In this document: positions 32,579 through 42,677 of the stretch, piece by piece
Layout: every line of letters begins with the position of its first letter
Position numbering within the stretch: the stretch's first letter is position 1
Assembly: GCF_026627445.1 (NCBI RefSeq)
Contig: NZ_JAPNLJ010000009.1
Span: forward strand, 1 to 64,000
DNA length: 64,000 nucleotides
DNA from: Streptomyces sp. H27-H1
GTDB lineage: Bacteria; Actinomycetota; Actinomycetes; Streptomycetales; Streptomycetaceae
Direction of reading: 5' to 3'
Made by a program: the position numbers and the translations under genes
The notes under the pieces: generated by a model
Seen by the model: only the letters and a program-made list of their open reading frames with translations
What the model was told of the DNA's origin: nothing
The model's database searches: none

Positions 32579-33076
32579 CGCCCGGGGCGTGGCGCCTGGG
32601 CTCGTGGCAGCACGGCGCGTGGCGCCACGGCTCGTGACGCCGGGGCGTCCGCCGGCCGGGTTCGCAACGCCGCAGCGGTGATCTTCCGGCGGCGCCGTCC
32701 CGGCGATGGCGCCGTCCCGGTGGTGGCGCCGGCTCCGGTCCTGCGGGGGCGCCGCTCCCGGTCGGCGAATGGGCCGGATACCGCCCCGGCGCCGGCGGCG
32801 CGCCGGGTTTCGCCCGCTCGTTCCGGATGCGCGCAGGACCGTAAACGCCGACGTGAGGAGGGGTCCGGGGGTGGGGCCAGACGGCCCTTCGGCCACTCTG
32901 CCCGGTGAGTGCGGAGGGCTTGCCGCGGCATCCGGGCGGCAGAAATGGCACTTGTCGGGTTACCGTTCGAGTGGCCGTTGCGGGCTTCTGCCGTTTGACA
33001 CGGGGGCGGGTTGTACCGTCACACTCCGCAGCGTCGCCGTACTGCGACCGAGTGCCGACCGGAGAGAAGAGCCAAG
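32579..33076. other. Intergenic region upstream of topA
   Basis: No gene is seen in these 498 bases. The first third contains GTGGCGCC-like repeats (near 32590-32640) that can form several hairpins. A TTGACA box lies at 32995-33000, with no convincing -10 at standard spacing. topA transcription in Streptomyces responds to supercoiling, so this region is likely to hold the control elements, but none can be fixed from sequence alone. Confidence 0.5.
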
Positions 33077-35896
33077 TTGTCCCCGACTAGCGAGACCGCA
33101 AAGGGCGGCCGCCGACTCGTCATCGTCGAGTCCCCTGCCAAGGCGAAGACGATCAAGGGCTACCTCGGCCCCGGATACGTCGTCGAGGCGAGCGTCGGGC
33201 ACATCCGCGACCTCCCCAGCGGCGCGGCCGAGGTTCCCGACAAGTACACCGGCGAGGTCCGTCGCCTCGGTGTGGACGTCGAACACGACTTCGCGCCGAT
33301 CTACGTCGTCAACGCCGATAAGAAGGCCCAGGTCAGGAAGCTCAAGGAGCTGCTGGCCGAGTCCGACGAACTCTTCCTCGCCACCGATGAGGACCGCGAG
33401 GGCGAAGCCATCGCGTGGCACCTGCAGGAAGTCCTCAAGCCCAAGGTCCCGGTCCACCGGATGGTCTTCCACGAGATCACCAAGGACGCGATCCGCGACG
33501 CCGTCGCCAACCCGCGCGAGCTCAACCAGCGCATGGTCGACGCCCAGGAAACCCGCCGCATCCTCGACCGCCTCTACGGCTACGAGGTCTCGCCGGTCCT
33601 GTGGAAGAAGGTCATGCCGAAGCTGTCGGCGGGCCGCGTCCAGTCGGTGGCCACCCGCATGGTGGTCGAGAAGGAACGCGAGCGCATCGCCTTCCGCTCC
33701 GCCGAGTACTGGGACCTGACCGGCACCTTCGCCACCGGCCGCGTCGGCGACGCCTCCGACCCCTCCACGCTGGTCGCCCGCCTGAACACGGTGGACGGCA
33801 AGCGCATCGCGCAGGGCCGCGACTTCGGCTCGACCGGCAAGCTCAAGAGCGAGGTGCTGCACCTCGACGAGGCGAACGCACGGGCGCTGGCCGCCGCGCT
33901 GGAGCAGACCTCGTTCGCCGTCAGGTCGGTCGAGTCCAAGCCGTACCGCCGCTCCCCGTACGCCCCGTTCCGTACGACGACGCTCCAGCAGGAGGCCTCG
34001 CGCAAGCTCGGCTTCGGCGCGAAGGCGACGATGCAGGTGGCGCAGAAGCTGTACGAGAACGGCTTCATCACCTACATGCGTACCGACTCCACGACGCTGT
34101 CGGAGACCGCCATCAAGGCGGCCCGTGCGCAGGTCACGCAGCTCTACGGGGCCGAGTACCTGCCGGAGAAGCCGCGCGTCTACGCGGGCAAGGTCAAGAA
34201 CGCGCAGGAGGCGCACGAGGCGATCCGCCCTTCGGGCGATCGTTTCCGCACCCCGGCCGAGACCGGTCTGACCGGCGACCAGTTCCGCCTGTACGAGCTC
34301 ATCTGGAAGCGGACCGTCGCCTCCCAGATGAAGGACGCGGTCGGCAACTCGGTGACCGTGAAGATCGGCGGCCGTTCCTCGGACGGCCGGGACGCCGAGT
34401 TCTCGGCATCCGGCAAGACGATCACCTTCCACGGCTTCATGAAGGCCTACGTGGAGGGCGCCGACGACCCGAACGCGGAGCTCGACGACCGCGAGAAGCG
34501 TCTCCCGCAGGTCGCCGAGGGCGACGCGCTGTCGGCCGACGACGTCACGGTCGACGGCCACTCGACCAAGCCGCCGGCCCGCTTCACCGAGGCCTCGCTG
34601 GTCAAGGAGCTGGAAGAGCGGGAGATCGGCCGCCCGTCCACGTACGCGTCGATCATCGGCACGATCCTGGACCGCGGGTACGTCTTCAAGAAGGGCACGG
34701 CCCTCGTGCCGTCCTTCCTGTCGTTCGCCGTGGTCAACCTGCTGGAGACGCACTTCGGGCGGCTCGTCGACTACGACTTCACCGCAAAGATGGAGGACGA
34801 CCTCGACCGCATCGCGCGGGGCGAGGCCCAGTCCGTGCCGTGGCTGAAGCGGTTCTACTTCGGCGCCGAGGACGCGACCGAGGTCGTTCCGGCCGACGGT
34901 GACGCGCTGGGCGGTCTGAAGGAGCTGGTGACCGACCTGGGCGCGATCGACGCCCGGGAGATCTCCTCCTTCCCCGTCGGCGAGGGCATCGTGCTGCGCG
35001 TCGGCCGCTACGGGCCGTACGTGGAGCGCGGGGAGAAGGACACCGAGGGCCACCAGCGGGCGGACGTCCCGGAGGAGATGGCCCCGGACGAGCTCACGGT
35101 CGAGTACGCGGAGGAGCTCTTCGCGAAGCCGAGCGGCGAATTCGAGCTGGGCAAGGATCCGGTCAGCGGGAACGAAATCGTCGCGAAGGACGGTCGCTAC
35201 GGGCCGTACGTGACGGAGATCCTCCCCGAGGGCACGCCGAAGACCGGCAAGAACGCGGTGAAGCCGCGGACGGCCTCGCTGTTCGCGTCGATGAGCCTGG
35301 ACACCGTCACCCTCGAGGACGCCCTGCGCCTGATGTCCCTTCCCCGGGTCGTGGGCGAGGACGCGGAGGGTGTGGAGATCACCTCGCAGAACGGCCGCTA
35401 CGGCCCGTACCTGAAGAAGGGCACGGACTCGCGGTCCCTGGAGACCGAGGACCAGCTGTTCTCGATCACCCTGGAGCAGGCGCTCGCGATCTACGCGCAG
35501 CCCAAGCAGCGGGGGCGCGCCGCCGCGAAGCCGCCGCTGAAGGAACTGGGCACGGACCCGGTGAGCGAGAAGCCGGTGGTCGTCAAGGACGGCCGGTTCG
35601 GTCCGTACGTGACGGACGGCGAGACGAACGCGACGCTGCGGCGGGACGACGACGTCGAGACGATCACCCCGGAGCGGGGCTACGAGCTGCTCGCGGAGAA
35701 GCGCGCGAAGGGCCCGGTCAAGAAGACGGCCAAGAAGGCTCCCGCGAAGAAGGCCCCGGCGAAGAAGGCGACGGCGACGAAGACCGCTGCCGCCAAGAAG
35801 ACGACCGCGGCCAAGAAGACGACGGCCGCGGTGAAGAAGACCACGGCCAAGAAGACGACGGCGAAGAAGACGGAGGCCGCCCCGGCGGCCGAGTAG
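33077..35896 (+). CDS. topA: DNA topoisomerase I
   Basis: TopA relaxes negative supercoils. The 939-residue product starts at TTG behind GGAGAGAAG; this start gives MSPTSETAKGGRRLVIVESP as in other Streptomyces. The Toprim domain has IVESPAKAKTI and TDEDREGEAIAWH, and the active tyrosine lies in GFITYMRTDSTTLS. No C-terminal zinc fingers are present. Instead, repeated GRYGPYV-type modules (KDGRYGPYVTEIL, NGRYGPYLKKG, KDGRFGPYVTDG) lead to a lysine/alanine tail. From published work on Streptomyces TopA, such lysine tails give high processivity. Corresponds to SCO3543. Confidence 0.97.
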   Translation: MSPTSETAKGGRRLVIVESPAKAKTIKGYLGPGYVVEASVGHIRDLPSGAAEVPDKYTGEVRRLGVDVEHDFAPIYVVNADKKAQVRKLKELLAESDELFLATDEDREGEAIAWHLQEVLKPKVPVHRMVFHEITKDAIRDAVANPRELNQRMVDAQETRRILDRLYGYEVSPVLWKKVMPKLSAGRVQSVATRMVVEKERERIAFRSAEYWDLTGTFATGRVGDASDPSTLVARLNTVDGKRIAQGRDFGSTGKLKSEVLHLDEANARALAAALEQTSFAVRSVESKPYRRSPYAPFRTTTLQQEASRKLGFGAKATMQVAQKLYENGFITYMRTDSTTLSETAIKAARAQVTQLYGAEYLPEKPRVYAGKVKNAQEAHEAIRPSGDRFRTPAETGLTGDQFRLYELIWKRTVASQMKDAVGNSVTVKIGGRSSDGRDAEFSASGKTITFHGFMKAYVEGADDPNAELDDREKRLPQVAEGDALSADDVTVDGHSTKPPARFTEASLVKELEEREIGRPSTYASIIGTILDRGYVFKKGTALVPSFLSFAVVNLLETHFGRLVDYDFTAKMEDDLDRIARGEAQSVPWLKRFYFGAEDATEVVPADGDALGGLKELVTDLGAIDAREISSFPVGEGIVLRVGRYGPYVERGEKDTEGHQRADVPEEMAPDELTVEYAEELFAKPSGEFELGKDPVSGNEIVAKDGRYGPYVTEILPEGTPKTGKNAVKPRTASLFASMSLDTVTLEDALRLMSLPRVVGEDAEGVEITSQNGRYGPYLKKGTDSRSLETEDQLFSITLEQALAIYAQPKQRGRAAAKPPLKELGTDPVSEKPVVVKDGRFGPYVTDGETNATLRRDDDVETITPERGYELLAEKRAKGPVKKTAKKAPAKKAPAKKATATKTAAAKKTTAAKKTTAAVKKTTAKKTTAKKTEAAPAAE

Positions 35897-35914
35897 CCGA
35901 CGCGCGGCAGTAAA

Positions 35915-35949
35915 CGGCAGGGCCCGTGCGATACGCACGGACCCTGCCG
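35915..35949. terminator. Terminator after topA
   Basis: Arms CGGCAGGGCCCGTGCG (35915-35930) and CGCACGGACCCTGCCG (35934-35949) pair with a single mismatch around an ATA loop. It is one of the most stable hairpins in the window and almost certainly ends topA transcription. Confidence 0.85.
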
Positions 35950-36161
35950 TCGTGTTGAGCCCGATTCCAGCCGTCCGGCGTCTGAGGAGCGGGGCGCGGG
36001 GCCCGGGGGTGGCTTCCGGGGTGGACCGGTGCCTGCCGGGGCGGGCCGGAGGGCGGCCCGGAGGGCGCACCGGCACGGGTCCCGGACGATGGGTCGGGGG
36101 TCACATCGGACCTTGTCCACAGGCCTCCGCGCCCGCCCAGCGCAGCGGATAGGCTGGGCGG

Positions 36162-39100
36162 ATGACGCGAGCCGAGCAGCCGACGGTCGTGACCGCCACC
36201 GACACCGACACCCCTACCTACGACGAAGCCCTCGCCGCGGATTCCCGCGAGCGCGCGGTGCGCGCCCTGCTGCGCACCCCCGGACTACGCCGTTTGTGGA
36301 GTGCGCAACTGGTGAGCGGCATCGGCGATGCCCTCGCCCTGCTGGTACTGGTGCTGCTGGTCTTCCAAGCAGCCATGGAGCAGGGGTCCTTCGGCGGTGG
36401 TTACACCGGCTGGGCCCTCGCCATCGCCGCCGTCTTCGGCGTCCGGGTGGTGTCCACCGTCCTCTTCGGCGCCGTCCTCCTCGGGCCGCTGGCCAAGCTC
36501 ACCGCCGCCGGCGGCAAGCTGGACCGCCGCTGGACGATGATCGGCGCCGACGGGGTCCGGCTCGGGCTCTTCGTCGTGGCCCCTCTGTGGCTCGACTGGA
36601 TCGGTCCCAACGCGCTGACCGCCCTGCTCGCCACCGTCTTCGTGTCCGGGGCCGCCGAGCGCCTGTGGGCGCTGGCCAAGGACAGTGCCGCCCCCGGGCT
36701 GCTGCCGGCGCCGCCGCCGGAGGGGGCGACCGTACGGCCGCTGCCCGATCACCTCGACGCGCTGCGCCGGCTGAACCTGCGTACCTCCTTCGCGGCCCTG
36801 CCGATCGCCGCGGCCGCGCTGCTCGCCGCGACCCTGGTCGGCAAGGCCCTCGGCCTTGGCATCGGCTGGTTCGCCGAGAACCAGGCGGCGCTGGGCTCGT
36901 ACGTGGCCTCCGGGCTCTTCGCGGCGTCCGTATCGCTGCTGCTCCCGCTGGTGCTGCCCGCGACGAAGACCCCGCGTCCGCGTTCCCCGATGGAGGGTCT
37001 GCGCGCTCCCAGGACGGGGGACCGGCCGGAGAAGGGGCGCACGGGGGCCATCCCGCTGCTCGTCCTCGCCTGCGCGGCCGTCGCCGGAGCCGTCGCCTCC
37101 GCCGCCGCCGTGGCCGTCCTGCACGCCACCGACCTGGGGGGCGGAGCGGCCGCGTTCTCGCTGTTCGTACTGGCCCTGCTCGGCGGCACCGCACTCGGCA
37201 TCCGCGCCACCCAGGCCGGCAAGGTCCTCCCCGCCCTGTCCCGGCGCCGCCTGCTGGCACTGGCCGTCGCGGTGGCCGGACTGGCACTGCTGCTGACCGG
37301 GCTGGTCAGGGACACCTCGACGGTGGTGTTCCTCTCGCTGCTCGCCGGCAGCGCCGCGGGCGTCGCCGCCAACACCGGGCACACACTGCTCGACCAGGAG
37401 ACCGAGGAGTTCCGCAGGTCCCGGGTCACCGAGCACCTGCAGGCCGTCGTCCGGGTCGCCGTGGCCGTCGGGGCCGTGGCCGCGCCGCTGCTGGCCGCCC
37501 TGATCGGACCGCACCAGCTGGCCGGCGGCGAGGTCGTCTTCGCCCGCGGCGGCGCGGCCTTCACCCTGATGCTGGTCGGCGCCCTGCTGCTGCCGGTCGC
37601 CGCCGTCGTCCTGGCCAAGGCCGACGACCGCAGCGGCGTACCGCTGCGCCGCGACCTGCGCGAGGCGCTGCGCGGCGGAGAGCCGGTCCAGGCCGCGTCC
37701 GACGCGGGATTCTTCATCGCCCTCGAGGGCGGCGACGGCGCCGGCAAGTCCACGCAGGTGGAGGCGGTGGCCGACTGGATACGGGCGAAGGGCCACGAGG
37801 TCGTCGTCACGCGAGAGCCCGGCGCCACGCCGGTCGGCAAGCGGCTGCGTTCGATCCTGCTCGACGTGTCCTCCGCCGGTCTGTCGAACCGCGCCGAGGC
37901 CCTGCTGTACGCGGCCGACCGCGCCGAGCACGTGGACACCGTCGTACGGCCCGCCCTGGAGCGCGGAGCGGTGGTCATCACCGACCGCTACATCGACTCC
38001 TCGGTGGCCTACCAGGGCGCCGGCCGGGACCTGTCCCCGACCGAGATCGCCCGCATCTCGCGCTGGGCCACGAGCGGCCTCGTACCGAATCTGACCGTGC
38101 TGCTCGACGTGTCGCCGGAGCGGGCCCGGGAGCGGTTCACGGAGGCGCCGGACCGGCTGGAGTCGGAGCCGGCGGAGTTCCACCAGCGGGTGCGTGCCGG
38201 ATTCCTGACGCTGGCCGCGGCCGATCCCGGGCGCTACCTGGTCGTCGACGCGGGCCAGGACCCGGAGTCGGTCAGCACTGTCGTGCGCCACCGCCTGGAC
38301 CGGATGCTCCCGCTGTCGGAGGCCGAGGTGGCCGCGCAGGCGGAGGCCCGTCGGCGCGCCGAGGAAGAGGCCAGGCGCAGGGCCGAGGAAGAGGCGGCGC
38401 GCAAGGCCGAGGAAGCCCGGCTGCTCGCCGAGGAGGAGGCCCGCAAGGCCCGCGAGGCCGAGGAGGCCCGCATCGCGGCCGCGGCCGAGGCCGCTCGCAA
38501 GGAGCGCGAGGAGCGGCTGCGCGCCGAGGAGGAGGCCCGTCAGCGGGCCGAGGCCGAGCGGCTGCGGCTGGAGGCCGAGGAGAAGGCCCGCGCGGTGGAG
38601 CAGGAGCGGCTGCGCAGGCAGGCCGAGGAGGAGTCGCGGCTGCACGCCGAGGCCGAGGAGCGCCGGCTGGAGAAGCAGCGGCGGGCCGAGGAGGCCCTGC
38701 TGAAGGCCGAGGAGGCGCGGCGGCTGGCCGAGGCCTCGGCGGCCGAGGCTGCGGCGAAGTCCGCGGCTGCTGCTGCCGCGGCATCGACTCCGGCCGCTGC
38801 CCCGGCTGCGGCTCCCGCACCCAAGGCCGATCTGAGCAAGGACCCGCGCCACGACGAGGCCGTGACGATCGAAACTCCGATCGTCAAGCACGTCGTGCAG
38901 CCGGACGACGTCACCCAGACGGTCCCGGTCCCGCAGGCCGATCCGGCGGCGGAGACCTCGGTGCTGCCGCCCGTCAGGGCGACGGGCCCGGCGGACGAGA
39001 CGGCGGTCATGCCGGCCGTACGCCCCGCGGACGCGGGTACTGGTTCGGGTACTGGTCCGCGTGCGGGCGAGGCGCCGGCGTCGCGGCCGGCAGCGCCCCG

Positions 39101-39368
39101 TGCCCCCTACTCCGCGTCGCGTCCGACGGCACAGCGACCCGAGGAGAACCCGGCCGACCGGGTCCCGCCGGGCATCTTCCGCGACTCGGGCAATGACGCG
39201 ACCCGTGAACTGCCGGTCCCCGGCGCGGACGGACGGCCGCCGCGCCGGGCCCGCTCGGACTGGGCGGAGGAGACCCCGCTGGACGATCTGCCGACGTTGG
39301 CGGACGAGCTGCTGGGACGGCGCGGGGACGACGAGGACGACCGGGGCCAGGGGCCGCGCTGCCGCTGA
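36162..39368 (+). CDS. tmk: Membrane-anchored thymidylate kinase fusion
   Basis: The 1068-residue product combines three parts. Residues 1-515 have about 12 hydrophobic spans and resemble an MFS-like transporter domain (LRRLWSAQLVSGIGDALALL). Residues about 520-720 are a thymidylate kinase with P-loop ALEGGDGAGKST, the DR motif ITDRYIDSSVAYQGAGRD and lid residues. The rest is a long Ala/Glu/Arg coiled coil (about 730-870) and a proline-rich disordered tail. dTMP kinase makes dTDP for DNA synthesis. Tmk alone is about 210 residues. The same fusion is known at SCO3542. The gene precedes holB. Confidence 0.93.
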   Translation: MTRAEQPTVVTATDTDTPTYDEALAADSRERAVRALLRTPGLRRLWSAQLVSGIGDALALLVLVLLVFQAAMEQGSFGGGYTGWALAIAAVFGVRVVSTVLFGAVLLGPLAKLTAAGGKLDRRWTMIGADGVRLGLFVVAPLWLDWIGPNALTALLATVFVSGAAERLWALAKDSAAPGLLPAPPPEGATVRPLPDHLDALRRLNLRTSFAALPIAAAALLAATLVGKALGLGIGWFAENQAALGSYVASGLFAASVSLLLPLVLPATKTPRPRSPMEGLRAPRTGDRPEKGRTGAIPLLVLACAAVAGAVASAAAVAVLHATDLGGGAAAFSLFVLALLGGTALGIRATQAGKVLPALSRRRLLALAVAVAGLALLLTGLVRDTSTVVFLSLLAGSAAGVAANTGHTLLDQETEEFRRSRVTEHLQAVVRVAVAVGAVAAPLLAALIGPHQLAGGEVVFARGGAAFTLMLVGALLLPVAAVVLAKADDRSGVPLRRDLREALRGGEPVQAASDAGFFIALEGGDGAGKSTQVEAVADWIRAKGHEVVVTREPGATPVGKRLRSILLDVSSAGLSNRAEALLYAADRAEHVDTVVRPALERGAVVITDRYIDSSVAYQGAGRDLSPTEIARISRWATSGLVPNLTVLLDVSPERARERFTEAPDRLESEPAEFHQRVRAGFLTLAAADPGRYLVVDAGQDPESVSTVVRHRLDRMLPLSEAEVAAQAEARRRAEEEARRRAEEEAARKAEEARLLAEEEARKAREAEEARIAAAAEAARKEREERLRAEEEARQRAEAERLRLEAEEKARAVEQERLRRQAEEESRLHAEAEERRLEKQRRAEEALLKAEEARRLAEASAAEAAAKSAAAAAAASTPAAAPAAAPAPKADLSKDPRHDEAVTIETPIVKHVVQPDDVTQTVPVPQADPAAETSVLPPVRATGPADETAVMPAVRPADAGTGSGTGPRAGEAPASRPAAPRAPYSASRPTAQRPEENPADRVPPGIFRDSGNDATRELPVPGADGRPPRRARSDWAEETPLDDLPTLADELLGRRGDDEDDRGQGPRCR

Positions 39369-39503
39369 CGGCTGCGGTGGCCGCGGTGGCCGTGGTCACC
39401 TCGGCCGCGGCCGCGGTGACCGGCTGACGGGGATTGTCAGTGGGAGCCGCCACACTGGGTGAGCAGGTACGGGCGGTACGCGAGGGGAAAGGTGGTGGGC
39501 GGG

Positions 39504-40715
39504 ATGCCCGTATGGGACGACCTGGTGGGTCAGGGGCGGGTCCAGACGCAGCTGGCCGCCGCCGCCGTCGATGCCGACGCCCTGGTCACCGCCAACCAGT
39601 CGGGCACGGTGCCGCCGTCTTCCTCGAAGATGACGCACGCCTGGCTGTTCACCGGACCGCCCGGCTCCGGGCGGTCCACCGCCGCCCGCGCCTTCGCGGC
39701 CGCGCTCCAGTGCACCAGCCCGGACCGCGCCCTCGGCGGCGAACCGGGCTGCGGGTTCTGCGACGGCTGCCACACCACTGTGATCGGCACGCACGCCGAC
39801 GTGGAGATCGTCCGTACCGACCAGCTGTCCATCGGCGTGAAGGACACCCGCGCCCTGGTCCGCCGGGCGCAGCTCTCACCGGCCGTCGGACGCTGGCAGG
39901 TCATCGTCCTGGAGGACGCCGACCGCCTGACGGAGGGCGCCGGCAACGTGCTGCTCAAGGCCGTGGAGGAGCCCGCTCCGCGGACCGTGTGGCTGCTGTG
40001 CGCCCCCTCGCTGGAGGACGTGCTCCCCACCATCCGTTCCCGCTGCCGGCACCTGACGCTGCGTACCCCGCCCGTGTCCGCCGTCGCCGAGGTGCTGGTG
40101 CGGCGCGACGGCATCGAGCCGTCCGTGGCCCAGGCCGCCGCCCGGGCGACCCAGGGGCACATCGGCCGGGCGCGCCGGCTCGCCACCGACGAGGCGGCCC
40201 GCTCCCGGCGGGCCACCGTGCTGAGGCTGCCCCTGCGCGTGGACGACGTCGGCGGCTGCCTGAAGGCCGCGCAAGAGCTGGTCGATGCCGCCGCCGAGGA
40301 CGCCAAGCAGGTCGCGGAAGAGGTCGACACCAAGGAGACCGAGGAGTTGCGGGCCGCCCTCGGCGCCGGAGCGGGTACGGGCGGGCGGATGCCGCGCGGT
40401 ACGGCGGGCGTGATGAAGGAGCTGGAGGACCGGCAGAAGCGTCGGCGCACGCGCACGCAGCGCGACAGCCTCGACCTGGCGCTCACCGACCTCACCGGCT
40501 TCTACCGGGACGTGCTGGCCCTGCAGTTCGGCTCCTCGCTGGCCATCGCGAACGAGGAGATACGCCAAGACCTGGACCGGATCGCCCGGGAGTCGGGCCC
40601 CGAGCGCACGTTGCGGCGCATCGAGGCGATCTTCGCGTGCAGGCAGGCGCTGGACCGCAACGTGGCCCCGCTGCTCGCGGTCGAGGCGATGACGATGTCC
40701 CTGCGCGCCGGCTGA
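39504..40715 (+). CDS. holB: DNA polymerase III subunit delta'
   Basis: The 403-residue product is an AAA+ clamp-loader subunit with FTGPPGSGRSTAARAFAAAL (P-loop), the zinc module CGFCDGCHT near residue 90, VLEDADRLTEGAGNVLLK (Walker B) and the sensor/arginine region IRSRCRHL. Delta' opens the beta clamp with the other subunits. I use MPVWDDLVGQ at 39504 because it is the conserved start. The insertion around residues 260-310 is lysine/glutamate-rich and typical of actinobacteria. It lies downstream of tmk, as in many bacteria. Confidence 0.93.
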   Translation: MPVWDDLVGQGRVQTQLAAAAVDADALVTANQSGTVPPSSSKMTHAWLFTGPPGSGRSTAARAFAAALQCTSPDRALGGEPGCGFCDGCHTTVIGTHADVEIVRTDQLSIGVKDTRALVRRAQLSPAVGRWQVIVLEDADRLTEGAGNVLLKAVEEPAPRTVWLLCAPSLEDVLPTIRSRCRHLTLRTPPVSAVAEVLVRRDGIEPSVAQAAARATQGHIGRARRLATDEAARSRRATVLRLPLRVDDVGGCLKAAQELVDAAAEDAKQVAEEVDTKETEELRAALGAGAGTGGRMPRGTAGVMKELEDRQKRRRTRTQRDSLDLALTDLTGFYRDVLALQFGSSLAIANEEIRQDLDRIARESGPERTLRRIEAIFACRQALDRNVAPLLAVEAMTMSLRAG

Positions 40716-40920
40716 CTCCGGCTGGCTCCGGCTGCCTCGGGCGACGCCGTTTCGACGCCGGTCGACTTCGGTTGACGGCCTCACCCGTTCGAGGGGTCCG
40801 CGCGGCGCGCCGGAGACATCGCCGGTCCGTGCGGGGCGCCGCCCCGCGCCCGGGCGGCCGCCCGCCGCCCGGCGCGGGTGCCTTCGCTCCTGGTATGCCC
40901 GCAGGCCGTAGGCTCCGGGG

Positions 40921-42492
40921 ATGGACACCAGTCGCCTGCTGCGCACCACCGGGACCGTGATCGCCGCCGCGGGACTACTGCTCTCCGGGTGCACCTCGGG
41001 CGGTTCGGGGACACCCCCCGCCGCCGCGTCGTCCGGCGGGGCTTCCGAGGCGCCGTCGGCCTCGCCGGACGTCGTCCCGGCCGCGCTGCGCCCGTACTAC
41101 GACCAGAAGCTGAGCTGGCGCGAGTGCGGTGTCCCCGGCTTCGACTGCAGCACCATGAAGGTCCCGCTGGACTACGAGAACCCCGGGGCCGGCGACATCG
41201 ACATCGCGGTGGCCCGCCGCAAGGCCACCGACCCAGCCAAGCGGCTCGGCTCGCTCGTGGTGAATCCGGGCGGCCCGGGCGGCTCCGGCATCGGCTACCT
41301 CCAGGCGTACGCGGGCATCGGATACCCGGCCCCGGTCCGCGCCGCGTACGACATGGTCTCCTTCGACCCCCGCGGCGTGGACCGCAGCAGCCCCGTGGAA
41401 TGCCTGACCGGCCCGGCCATGGACAAGTACACGCAGGTGGACCAGACGCCGGACACCCCGGCGGAGCAGGCCCTGCTGGTGGCCGCCTTCAAGGAGTTCG
41501 CGGCCGCCTGCCAGGCACACTCGAAGCGGGTCCTGCCGCACGTTTCCACAGTCGACGCCGCCCGCGACATGGACGTACTGCGTGCGGCGCTGGGCGACGA
41601 GAAGCTGTCGTACGTCGGAGCCTCGTACGGCACCTTCCTGGGGGCGACGTACGCCGACCTCTTCCCGGGCCGGACCGGCCGGCTGGTCCTGGACGGGGCG
41701 ATGGACCCCTCCCGGCCCGCCGTCGACCTGAACCGGGATCAGACGGAGGGCTTCGAGACGGCCTTCCGGGCCTTTGCCGCGGACTGCGCGAAGCAGGCGG
41801 ACTGCCCGCTCGGCCAGGGCAGCCCGGAGCAGGTCGCGGAGCGCCTGAAGGAGTTCTTCCGCAAGGTCGACGCACAGCCGGTCCCCACGGCCGACCGCTC
41901 CCGTACCGCGCTCGGGGAGGCGCTGGCGACGACCGGGGTGATCGCCGCGCTGTACGACGAGAACGCCTGGCCGCAGCTGCGCGAGGCGCTCGGCGCCGCG
42001 ATCAACAACGACGACGGCAACGGGCTGCTGGCCCTCGCCGACAGCTACTACGAGCGCGAGCCGGACGGCAAGTACGCCAACCTCATGTCGGCGAACGCCG
42101 CCGTCAACTGCCTCGACCAGCCCCCGGCCTTCGACGGCCCCGCGGCGGTGGACAAGGCGCTGCCCTCCTTCGAGAAGGCCTCCCCGGTCTTCGGCGCGGG
42201 CCTGGCCTGGGCCTCGCTGAACTGCGCGTACTGGCCGACGAAGGCCACCGGCAAGGCCCAGGCTCTGCAGGCGAAGGGCGCCCCGCCGATCGTGGTGGTC
42301 GGCACCACCCGCGACCCGGCGACCCCGTACAAGTGGGCCCAGGCCCTGGCCGGCCAGCTCGACTCGGGCGTCCTGCTGACCTACGACGGAGACGGCCACA
42401 CGGCGTACGGCCGGGGCAGCGACTGCATCGACTCGGCGATCAACCGCTACCTCCTGGAAGGCACCGCTCCGACGGACGCAAAGAAGTGCTGA
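40921..42492 (+). CDS. Secreted lipoprotein alpha/beta hydrolase (Tap-like tripeptidyl peptidase)
   Basis: The 523-residue product has a lipoprotein signal (AAGLLLSGC, Cys about residue 23), then a disordered linker. The Tap-type hydrolase domain contains the oxyanion region VVNPGGPGGSG, nucleophile GASYGTFLG, acid in VVGTTRDPATPY and catalytic histidine in DGDGHTAYG. Such enzymes remove tripeptides from the N-termini of secreted proteins. It is lipid-anchored outside the cell. Corresponds by order to SCO3540. The gene is followed by tRNA-Thr. Confidence 0.93.
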   Translation: MDTSRLLRTTGTVIAAAGLLLSGCTSGGSGTPPAAASSGGASEAPSASPDVVPAALRPYYDQKLSWRECGVPGFDCSTMKVPLDYENPGAGDIDIAVARRKATDPAKRLGSLVVNPGGPGGSGIGYLQAYAGIGYPAPVRAAYDMVSFDPRGVDRSSPVECLTGPAMDKYTQVDQTPDTPAEQALLVAAFKEFAAACQAHSKRVLPHVSTVDAARDMDVLRAALGDEKLSYVGASYGTFLGATYADLFPGRTGRLVLDGAMDPSRPAVDLNRDQTEGFETAFRAFAADCAKQADCPLGQGSPEQVAERLKEFFRKVDAQPVPTADRSRTALGEALATTGVIAALYDENAWPQLREALGAAINNDDGNGLLALADSYYEREPDGKYANLMSANAAVNCLDQPPAFDGPAAVDKALPSFEKASPVFGAGLAWASLNCAYWPTKATGKAQALQAKGAPPIVVVGTTRDPATPYKWAQALAGQLDSGVLLTYDGDGHTAYGRGSDCIDSAINRYLLEGTAPTDAKKC

Positions 42493-42597
42493 CCACGGCC
42501 GACGGCCCCTGTCCGGGGCACCCCGTTTAACCCTGTAGACTTGGCGCCGCTGCTGATGAGAGCCTCCCACCAGGGAAATTCTTGTCTTCCCAGCGGT

Positions 42598-42671
42598 GCC
42601 GCCTTAGCTCAGCTGGCCAGAGCAACGCACTCGTAATGCGTAGGTCTCGGGTTCGAATCCCGAAGGCGGCT
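42598..42671 (+). tRNA. tRNA-Thr (CGU anticodon)
   Basis: The cloverleaf is complete. The acceptor arms are GCCGCCT (42598-42604) and AGGCGGC (42664-42670) with discriminator T. The anticodon arm is ACGCA-CTCGTAA-TGCGT with anticodon CGT at 42632-42634. The T arm is CGGGTTCGAATCCCG. The CCA end is not encoded. It lies at the border between core genes and accessory DNA with an integrase, so it is a possible attachment site, although no second copy of its 3' end was found in the window. Confidence 0.97.
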
Positions 42672-42677
42672 CGGATT

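Noticed and set aside
36285..38891. 868-codon minus-strand frame and a 1055-codon second plus frame at tmk
   Set aside because: Both are shadows; the tmk frame has the P-loop, DR motif and coiled coil.
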